Origin: Desulfobacterales bacterium
GTDB taxonomy: Bacteria; Desulfobacterota; Desulfobacteria; Desulfobacterales; Desulfobacteraceae
Assembly (NCBI GenBank): GCA_022361095.1
Contig: JAKSBO010000803.1
Coordinates: forward strand, 1 to 13,138
DNA: 13,138 nt
Reading direction: 5' to 3'
Every line of letters begins with the position of its first letter. Position 1 is the first letter of the stretch. The notes under the pieces are model-generated. The model saw only the letters and a program-made list of their open reading frames with translations, had not been told where the DNA came from and searched no databases. Both the position numbers and the translations under genes were made by a program. Positions 7,743 through 13,138 of this stretch are shown in pieces.

Positions 7743-7758
7743 TGAACGTTTTTGTTCA
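7743..7758. repeat. Short inverted repeat near the MFS start
   Basis: TGAAC (7743-7747) and GTTCA (7754-7758) separated by 6 bases, 23 bases upstream of the MFS start codon. The position suits a small operator or a leader hairpin; arms this short could be chance. Confidence 0.3.
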
Positions 7759-7791
7759 GACACCATCTAGTGTTTTACGAAAAATTTCTTT

Positions 7792-7823
7792 TGCCGTATG
7801 CACAATTTTTTGTGAATGCGGCA
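7792..7823. promoter_or_regulatory. 32-bp near-palindrome in the araC-MFS divergent region
   Basis: TGCCGTATGCACAA (7792-7805) faces TTGTGAATGCGGCA (7810-7823) across a TTTT loop. Of 14 positions in the arms, 12 pair as Watson-Crick, one as G-T and one is a mismatch. It lies 80 bases from the AraC start and 73 bases from the MFS start, where a shared operator would be expected. It could bind a dimeric regulator or fold as a hairpin in a leader RNA; which is unknown. Confidence 0.6.
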
Positions 7824-7902
7824 CGTCTCTCTTCAGTTGAGTTAAACATTGAATTGGTGTAACCTAATGCCAAATAAATGCCGGGATGAATAGAGGTCCG
7901 TA

Positions 7903-8895
7903 ATGATTAGACAAATCAATGTAAAACATCGCTCCCATAAGACTGCTGATACAGTATTCCCGGAATCCGTCTTGACCAAACCCGGGAACCTGTCCGTCAG
8001 ATACCGGGCCTGCCGGGAAACCCCGGTTTTGAGGGACTATAAGATTAAACCCGATCTGCCGCTTACCGTTTCCGACATCCGGCAGAGCCCAAAACTGAGA
8101 ATCGTGTATGAAACGGAAAATGCCCCCATCACCCTTGGATTTAATATGTGCCACCGGCTCCGGGGCACCATACATGCCGGGGGTAAACGGGTCCGGACCA
8201 TTGAACGGCAACCCGGAAGCTGCACGCTCAGCTACCTCCCACAAACCCGGTGCGTGGTTGAAACACCACCCGATGAGCGTATTCTGGGTGTATCAGTCCA
8301 TTTCTCCCCACAGAGATTTAAAGATCTTTTCGCGCAGACTCCCGAAGGCCTGGAAAATATTTTCTCCCGTACCGGGAACCGCCCTTTCTTTTACCGGCAG
8401 TCCCTGTTCAACAGCCAAACCGCAAACGTCCTGAACCAAATCACGCATTGCCCCTATACCGGAGAAATTCGCAGGCTTTTCCTGGAGGCCAAGGTTCTGG
8501 AGCTTGTCGCGCTGAACCTTTACGATATGAGCCCGGCCGGCACACCTGATCCAAGTCGCCGGGAAACCGAACAGATTCGCCGGGCCTATGAGATTCTCGT
8601 CCGGAGAATAGACGCCCCGCCAACCCTTTGCCAGTTGAGCCGTGCCGCCGGCATCAACCGCAACAAGCTCAACCACGGATTTAAGCGCCTTTACGGTGGA
8701 ACCGTATTCAATGTGTTGCGGGATCTTCGGCTTTACCGGGCCCGGGATCTATTGCTGAACTCGACAAAAAACCTTGCCGATATTGCATTATCCGTGGGCT
8801 ACAGCGATCAGTCCGGCTTTACCGCGGCATTCAGGCAAAGGTTCGGCAAGACACCCTTGGCCATACGCCGAAATTCAAAAAGTTCCATATTATAA
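7903..8895 (+). CDS. AraC-family transcriptional regulator, PchR-like
   Basis: A 330-residue regulator. The C-terminal DNA-binding domain (about 222-324) has two helix-turn-helix units: LCQLSRAAGINRNKLNHGFKRLYG (242-265) and LADIALSVGYSDQSGFTAAFRQRFGKTP (291-318), the standard AraC signature. The N-terminal part resembles PchR/siderophore-type regulators (CHRLRG at 83-88, PGSCTLSYLPQT, LGVSVHFSPQRFKDLF), rather than the cupin arm of AraC itself. The start is supported by AGAGG 7 bases upstream. It is divergent from the MFS gene. PchR-type regulators usually sense ferric-siderophore and activate uptake genes (family knowledge); here a siderophore signal is plausible but not proven. Confidence 0.9.
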   Translation: MIRQINVKHRSHKTADTVFPESVLTKPGNLSVRYRACRETPVLRDYKIKPDLPLTVSDIRQSPKLRIVYETENAPITLGFNMCHRLRGTIHAGGKRVRTIERQPGSCTLSYLPQTRCVVETPPDERILGVSVHFSPQRFKDLFAQTPEGLENIFSRTGNRPFFYRQSLFNSQTANVLNQITHCPYTGEIRRLFLEAKVLELVALNLYDMSPAGTPDPSRRETEQIRRAYEILVRRIDAPPTLCQLSRAAGINRNKLNHGFKRLYGGTVFNVLRDLRLYRARDLLLNSTKNLADIALSVGYSDQSGFTAAFRQRFGKTPLAIRRNSKSSIL

Positions 8896-9121
8896 GGCCC
8901 ATGATCGATGAAAAAAGTATGTATTACAAACAATTTATGATATAAATGTAACTTAATCATCCTGACATATGATTCAGGAAAATAGCCGTCTTAGGGGCCC
9001 GAAAAAAACAATTTCTCCATTTTGTATGCCTTTTGTCCATATTCTTCGTTGCGACAACAGGCATTACGGGTTTCTTAAGCTCCAAAAGTATTTGCACCCC
9101 CAAATAAAAAAAGGAATTCTT
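8896..9121. other. Spacer between the AraC regulator and acnA
   Basis: About 226 bases, AT-rich at 8910-8960 where TATGAT and TATAAA -10-like hexamers occur without a good -35. The frame of acnA is open back to an ATG at 8969, but the extra residues do not look like aconitase. No hairpin terminator is clear after the regulator gene. Confidence 0.4.
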
Positions 9122-11809
9122 ATGAATCAAGACAAATTTGGTAGTAAAGATGATTTAAAATTGTCTAGTGCACCGGCACAGTTCTATCGACTTGAGAACC
9201 TTGAAAAACAAGGGATAGGACACATTTCAAGCCTGCCGTTTTCAATTAAAATATTATTGGAGCAGACCCTGCGCAACCTGGACTATTTCCAGGTCAACGA
9301 AGAAGATATCGTTGCATTGGCAAATTGGCAGCCCAAACAAAAATCGGACAAAGAGATCCCTTTTAAGCCGACCCGGGTCATTCTGCAGGACTTGACCGGC
9401 GTTCCCGCCTTGGTTGATTTGGCCGCCCTGCGGACATCCATGAGCCGGTTAGGGGGCAATCCTGGGGTGATCAACCCCAAAATACCGGTGGATCTGATTA
9501 TTGACCACTCCATTCAGGTGGATTCGTTCGGCTTGCAAAATTCCCTGCAGACCAACATGGCAAAGGAATTTGAACGCAACAGGGAGAGATATGAATTTTT
9601 AAAATGGGGACAAAAAAACTTTAAAAACATGAGGATATTTCCTCCCGGCGTGGGCATTGTCCACCAGGTAAACCTGGAGTCTTTGGCCAATGTTGTGCAA
9701 ATGAGGGATAATATCTGTTTTTCCGATACCGTGGTGGGCACCGATTCCCACACGCCCATGGTGAACGGCTTAGGCGTATTGGGCTGGGGCGTTGGCGGCA
9801 TTGAAGCCGAATCCGTCATGCTGGGCCAACCCATTTATATGCAGATTCCCCAGGTTGTCGGGTTCAAGCTGACCGGGGAAATGAACCCCGGCACCACAGC
9901 CACGGATTTGGTTTTCAGGATCGTCCAAATCCTGAGAGAAGTGGGGGTGGTGGAAAAATTTGTTGAATTTTACGGTGACGGCCTTTCAGGCCTTAGCCTT
10001 GCCGACAGGGCAACGATCTCAAATATGGCGCCTGAGTACGGTGCGACCATGGGGTTCTTTCCCACGGATGCCGAGACGCTGGCATATCTGAAAGAGACCG
10101 GCAGAAGCCCTGACATTATTGAACGGGTCGAGCATTACTGCAAAGCCCAAGGTCTCTTCAGAACCGACGGCATGGCCGCACCGGAATTTTCAGATGAAAT
10201 AGAGCTGGATCTTTCAACCATTGAGCCGTCCCTGGCAGGCCCCAAACGGCCCCAGGACCGCATCGGCTTGTCAAACATGAAGCAGGTCTGGGAAAGCACC
10301 CTGACAGCTCCCATTGGCCCCCAAGGATATGAGTTGAAAGAGAACGAGCTGGCTGCCCAGGCAGAGATTACCCCGTCCGGCTCAGAAACGCCGTTTACAC
10401 TGGCGCACGGATCCGTCGTACTGGCTGCCATCACCTCCTGCACCAATACCAGCAATCCATCCGTCATGATTGCAGCCGGATTACTGGCCCAAAAAGCGGT
10501 GGAAAAGGGGTTGAAAACCAAACCATGGGTCAAAACATCCCTGGCACCGGGATCAAGGGTTGTCACGGATTACCTGCAGAAATCAAAACTTGACGGATTT
10601 TTAGAGCAACTTGGATTTTTTACTGTCGGGTATGGCTGTACAAGCTGTATCGGCAATTCGGGCCCCCTGTCGGAACCGATCACAAAAGCCATAACAGACA
10701 ACGACCTGGTCGTTGCATCGGTCCTCTCCGGCAACCGTAATTTTGAAGGCAGAGTCAATCCGCTGACAAAAGCCAATTACCTGGCAAGTCCTCCCCTGGT
10801 TGTGGCCTATGCCATTGCAGGCACGGTCAATACCAATCTCCTGGAAGATCCCCTGGGTACTGGTCCGGATGGAACCCCGGTCTACCTGAAGGATATCTGG
10901 CCGGACCCAAGCGAAATTGCCGCAATTACCTCGTTGATCACCCCGGACATGTACCTGCAGCGGTACAGCAATTTTGAAACGCTGTCTCCGCTTTGGAATG
11001 AAATTCCGACCAAGGGGGATGAGGTGTATGAGTGGGATGAATCCTCAACCTACATCAGAAATCCGCCCTTTTTCCTGAATATGAGCAAAGAGCTGAAACC
11101 TGACAGTGACATTGTTGATGCCAAGGTTCTGGTTAAGGTCGGGGACTCGGTCACCACCGACCATATTTCACCGGCCGGGGCCATCGCACAAAACACGCCG
11201 GCGGCAGCCTATCTGCTTGACCATAAAATCACCCCGGCGGATTTTAATTCATATGGTTCCAGAAGGGGAAATGACCAGGTGATGGTCCGGGGAACCTTTG
11301 CCAACATCCGGTTAAGAAACCAGCTTGCCCCCGGCACCGAAGGCGGTATTACCACCTATCTTCCCACCGGGGAACAGATGTCGATTTTTGACGCCTCCCG
11401 GAAATATAAAGATTCGGCAACGCCTTTAATTGTTTTGGCCGGCAAGGAATACGGCACGGGATCTTCACGGGACTGGGCTGCCAAGGGGACCTATCTGTTA
11501 GGCGTCAAAGCGGTTATCGCGACCAGTTACGAAAGGATTCACAGATCCAATCTGCTGGGCATGGGGGTTTTACCCTTACAGTTCAAAGACGGCAGCTCTC
11601 CGGAATCTTTGAACCTGACCGGCAAAGAATCCTATTCCATTTTGGGACTCAGTGACGGCATTAAACCCGGCATGGCGTTGACATTAAAAGCGGATGACCA
11701 GCAAATTCCCGTCTTGCTCAGATTGGATACCCCCGTGGAAATCGAGTACTATAGAAACGGCGGGATTCTGCATACCGTATTAAGAAACTTCATTAAAGAG
11801 GCCGGCTGA
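9122..11809 (+). CDS. acnA: Aconitate hydratase, AcnA type
   Basis: Cytosolic [4Fe-4S] enzyme that isomerises citrate and isocitrate in the TCA cycle. The 895-residue product matches AcnA/IRP length (E. coli AcnA 891) and domain order, with the swivel domain C-terminal, unlike AcnB. Seen: [15 protein letters not shown] (90-104), the DHSIQVD block (128-134), GTDSHT (206-211), cluster cysteines C440 in [11 protein letters not shown] and C506/C509 in [24 protein letters not shown] (534-544), and swivel-domain SYGSRRGN (710-717) and [11 protein letters not shown] (775-785). The start at 9122 is set by AAGGAA 7 bases upstream; an ATG 153 bases earlier in frame lacks a ribosome site and adds residues unlike the family. 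It is a single gene, with a strong terminator downstream. Methylcitrate isomerase (AcnD-like) use cannot be excluded. Confidence 0.95.
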   Translation: MNQDKFGSKDDLKLSSAPAQFYRLENLEKQGIGHISSLPFSIKILLEQTLRNLDYFQVNEEDIVALANWQPKQKSDKEIPFKPTRVILQDLTGVPALVDLAALRTSMSRLGGNPGVINPKIPVDLIIDHSIQVDSFGLQNSLQTNMAKEFERNRERYEFLKWGQKNFKNMRIFPPGVGIVHQVNLESLANVVQMRDNICFSDTVVGTDSHTPMVNGLGVLGWGVGGIEAESVMLGQPIYMQIPQVVGFKLTGEMNPGTTATDLVFRIVQILREVGVVEKFVEFYGDGLSGLSLADRATISNMAPEYGATMGFFPTDAETLAYLKETGRSPDIIERVEHYCKAQGLFRTDGMAAPEFSDEIELDLSTIEPSLAGPKRPQDRIGLSNMKQVWESTLTAPIGPQGYELKENELAAQAEITPSGSETPFTLAHGSVVLAAITSCTNTSNPSVMIAAGLLAQKAVEKGLKTKPWVKTSLAPGSRVVTDYLQKSKLDGFLEQLGFFTVGYGCTSCIGNSGPLSEPITKAITDNDLVVASVLSGNRNFEGRVNPLTKANYLASPPLVVAYAIAGTVNTNLLEDPLGTGPDGTPVYLKDIWPDPSEIAAITSLITPDMYLQRYSNFETLSPLWNEIPTKGDEVYEWDESSTYIRNPPFFLNMSKELKPDSDIVDAKVLVKVGDSVTTDHISPAGAIAQNTPAAAYLLDHKITPADFNSYGSRRGNDQVMVRGTFANIRLRNQLAPGTEGGITTYLPTGEQMSIFDASRKYKDSATPLIVLAGKEYGTGSSRDWAAKGTYLLGVKAVIATSYERIHRSNLLGMGVLPLQFKDGSSPESLNLTGKESYSILGLSDGIKPGMALTLKADDQQIPVLLRLDTPVEIEYYRNGGILHTVLRNFIKEAG

Positions 11810-11873
11810 TTTCAAGGTCCATGATCAACAAAAAATCGCCCGGATGCTTTTAATTTAAGCCACTCCCGGCGTT

Positions 11874-11911
11874 ACGCCAACGGATACAAATTTCAATGCT
11901 TCCGTTGGCGT
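11874..11911. repeat. Perfect 11-bp inverted repeat downstream of acnA
   Basis: ACGCCAACGGA (11874-11884) and TCCGTTGGCGT (11901-11911) pair perfectly around a 16-base loop. The left arm overlaps a second small palindrome, GGCGT (11868-11872), T, ACGCC, so the arm could pair in two ways. There is no T-run after it. It lies 65 bases after the aconitase stop and just before the terminator; a REP-like extragenic palindrome is one reading. Confidence 0.65.
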
Positions 11912-11924
11912 GCCTTGCATGAGA

Positions 11925-12038
11925 CTAAAAGGGGCGTGGAAAACATCCACGCCCCTTATTATTAAAATTATTTTCCGGCAAAAAGACCACACCGGGCCTA
12001 CGCACCAAGCCTGCGCCCAGTATCAATCTGTTTTTCAT
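11925..12038 (-). pseudogene. 5' remnant of a third gene (signal-peptide-like start)
   Basis: A 37-codon minus-strand frame starts MKNRLILGAGLV and has a good ribosome site (AAGGAA about 7 bases upstream), 13 bases after the stop of the preceding fragment. The beginning looks like a signal peptide or first membrane helix, but the rest (RRPGVVFLPENNF onward) is not hydrophobic and the frame ends inside the terminator hairpin. This is most simply the first codons of a gene whose body was deleted. Its family cannot be recognised. Confidence 0.4.
11929..11957 (+). terminator. Strong intrinsic terminator downstream of acnA
   Basis: AAGGGGCGTGGA (11929-11940) and TCCACGCCCCTT (11946-11957) form a perfect 12-bp GC-rich stem with a 5-base AAACA loop, followed by ATTATTATTAAAATTATTTT-type sequence. 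It is 119 bases after the aconitase stop and likely ends that transcript. The stem would also block minus-strand transcripts coming from the remnant genes. Confidence 0.8.
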
Positions 12039-12051
12039 GGGTGTTTCCTTA

Positions 12052-12297
12052 TTAAAAAGAAGAGGATTTGATCCTCAAATTTACCGCCGGTTGACCAGTC
12101 TTGTCTTTATCCACAATCCGTTTGGTTCCCACATGCGTCATAATATCCATGGCATCGGCCTTGGCCCGGGGGATCACTTCGTTTCGAAAGGTTGTTGTCC
12201 CCTGTAATGTAATATGAATCCAGGCCGGTGATGTATTTAAAATTGTGCCAGGCCTCGGCAAACACGGCAAGACTGCCCGACATCCGGTAGACAACAA
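12052..12297 (-). pseudogene. C-terminal fragment of an unrecognised protein
   Basis: In a different minus-strand frame from the cation-efflux remnant, the sequence from about 12230 to the stop at 12052 reads as a plausible protein end: ITLQGTTTFRNEVIPR, then AKADAMDIMTHVGTKRIVDK, ending NLRIKSSSF. The codons before this are only the shadow of the efflux frame, so the real part is about 55-60 codons. The family is not recognised. The next gene start follows with proper spacing, suggesting it was once the end of a gene in an operon with that one. Confidence 0.4.
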
Positions 12298-12415
12298 ACT
12301 TCATTACCGTCAGAACAATATTGACGCCCAGGACAACCATTGCGGTTTTAAGGGCATTTTGCCTGTTGCTGTAATTGAAGCTCTCCTGCCATAGAGATCT
12401 GCCTTTTACATTCAA
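12230..12415 (-). pseudogene. N-terminal remnant of a cation diffusion facilitator
   Basis: From a TTG at 12415 the frame encodes SNRQNALKTAMVVLGVNIVLTVMKFVVYRMSGSLAVFAEAWHNF, the first two helices of a CDF-family divalent-metal exporter, including the SGSLAVFAEAWH segment where the family has (S)GSxALxAEAxH before a metal-binding Asp. That Asp-containing continuation is absent: after HNF the sequence becomes unrelated, and the frame ends at 12107 in low-quality residues. About 60 residues remain of a usual 290-320, so it is a broken gene. A minus-strand TATAAT (12475-12470) lies upstream and may be its former -10. Confidence 0.65.
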
Positions 12416-12545
12416 ATGATATTGGATGTCCGTCCGGAAATTATGAATCTTCTTGACACGCGGTGGCCCATTATATTACAGGAGCATCTAATCAATGTCC
12501 AGAAGGGCATACAAAACAAAAGCAGTTTTACATAAAATAAACCTT

Positions 12546-12607
12546 AACGGCCACGAAGGCTTTGCAAAAAGACACTTTTTTTTGCAATCTCTTTGTGGCC
12601 GTTTTTT
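12546..12607 (+). terminator. Long terminator-like hairpin ahead of the ABC permease
   Basis: AACGGCCACGAAG (12546-12558) pairs with CTTTGTGGCCGTT (12591-12603) with a single G-T pair, and TTGCAAAAA (12562-12570) pairs inside it with TTTTTGCAA (12579-12587). Six Ts (12602-12607) complete an intrinsic-terminator form pointing rightward. No plus-strand gene lies between this and the acnA terminator, so it would act on a short leader transcript, or it may be an intergenic repeat of the CACGAAG-palindrome kind. Confidence 0.65.
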
Positions 12608-12623
12608 GTTTGAACGGTATTAC

Positions 12624-13138
12624 ATGAGTTTCGTAAACACAAAAAAATTGACTAAATATCTGGCCGGACCGGGAACCCTGATCCTTGTACTGGCCGGTGC
12701 AGGACTATGCTGCATCCGGACCGGCACCTGCCAGGTACCGTTTTCCATGGTTGTCAAAACCATTTCATCCCACCTGGTCCACTGGCCTGACCCGGCCACC
12801 ATCCCGGCCCTGAACCACACCATCATCTGGGATATCCGGCTTCCGCGGACCCTTCTGGCCATGGCCGTGGGCGTGAGCCTCTCTGTTTCCGGTGTGGTGT
12901 TCCAGGGCTGTTTCAGAAACCCGCTGGTGGAGCCCTACGTACTGGGCGCCTCTTCGGGTGCGGCCTTTGGCGCGGCCTTAGGCATTGTTTTCCCGGCATT
13001 TTTCCTCTCGGTTCAAATCATGGCCTTTGTGTTTTCAGCCCTGGCCGTGGCCATGGCCTATACCATGGCCAGAACCGGGCCGGACACCCCAGTGGTTACC
13101 CTGGTCCTTTCAGGCATTATTACCGGCTCGGTGTTTTC
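12624..13138 (+). CDS. FecCD/BtuC-family ABC transporter permease (partial)
   Basis: First 171 codons of an inner-membrane permease for import of iron-siderophore, haem, cobalamin or a related metal chelate; the window ends inside the gene (full members are about 330-350 residues). Seen: first helix about 14-30, then the family block WDIRLPRTLLAMAVGVSLSVSGVVFQGCFRNPLVEPYVLGASSGAAFGAALG (69-120) with IRLPR, QGxxRNPLxxP and LGxSSGA motifs, and further helices at about 122-149 and 156 onward. The ATG at 12624 gives a normal N-terminus but has no clear ribosome site. The frame stays open back to an ATG at 12495 with AGGAG 10 bases upstream, which would add 43 residues encoded through the hairpin. 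No Fur box or B12 box is visible. The substrate is unknown. Confidence 0.9.
   Translation, partial: MSFVNTKKLTKYLAGPGTLILVLAGAGLCCIRTGTCQVPFSMVVKTISSHLVHWPDPATIPALNHTIIWDIRLPRTLLAMAVGVSLSVSGVVFQGCFRNPLVEPYVLGASSGAAFGAALGIVFPAFFLSVQIMAFVFSALAVAMAYTMARTGPDTPVVTLVLSGIITGSVF

Noticed and set aside
8969..9121. In-frame 51-codon extension of aconitase from the ATG at 8969
   Set aside because: No ribosome site precedes it, the residues do not resemble any aconitase N-terminus, and the ATG at 9122 has a clear AAGGAA.
12453..12481. TTGACA at 12453 as -35 of a promoter for the permease leader
   Set aside because: The best -10-like hexamers (TTATAT, TATATT) are only 12-13 bases away and the hexamer at 17 bases (TTACAG) is poor, so a promoter cannot be claimed.
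12463..12554. GTGGCC (12463) pairing with GGCCAC (12549) as an antiterminator
   Set aside because: Only six pairs, and the upstream element probably lies before any transcript start.
12416..12623. Fur box, cobalamin riboswitch or other known metal riboswitch ahead of the permease
   Set aside because: No Fur-like GATAATGATAATCATTATC symmetry and no B12-box sequence is visible.

Overview
The window looks like chromosomal DNA of a Gram-negative anaerobe, most likely a Desulfobacteraceae-type sulfate reducer. This is inferred from the mix of TCA-cycle genes (class II fumarase, AcnA-type aconitase), a KtrAB-type potassium system, a PchR-like AraC regulator with an MFS carrier, and an iron-type ABC permease, plus the general protein and codon style. 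The genus cannot be fixed from sequence alone. There is no phage, CRISPR, tRNA or rRNA signal.

Layout: fumC lies on the minus strand at the left edge (29-1420). Divergent from it are three plus-strand units: a YciA-type acyl-CoA thioesterase (1678-2115), a nitroreductase-family flavoprotein (2344-2970) and a two-gene potassium uptake operon ktrB-ktrA (3230-5335). A convergent minus-strand block follows: a short YtrA-type GntR repressor (5948-6322) overlaps by ATGA a small four-helix MotA-like membrane protein (5535-5951), and further upstream is an MFS transporter (6529-7719). An AraC/PchR-like regulator (7903-8895) is divergent from the MFS gene across a 183-bp spacer holding a 32-bp near-palindrome. 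Aconitase (9122-11809) follows, then two strong hairpins. The region 11925-12415 is a small gene graveyard on the minus strand: the N-terminus of a cation diffusion facilitator, a C-terminal fragment of an unknown protein in another frame, and the first codons of a third gene. The right edge carries the start of a FecCD/BtuC-type ABC permease, cut by the window end, with a terminator-like hairpin just before its likely start codon.

How the genes work together: fumarase and aconitase fit an oxidative TCA cycle, though they are far apart and not an operon. KtrB and KtrA form one potassium channel/transporter complex. The GntR gene and MotA-like gene form a translationally coupled, probably autoregulated pair. 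The AraC regulator, the MFS protein and the distal FecCD permease could all serve iron or siderophore handling, but the substrate is not shown by the sequence. The most unusual item is the minimal MotA-like protein lacking the cytoplasmic domain and any MotB/ExbD partner, controlled by a GntR repressor with a clear YtrA-style operator.
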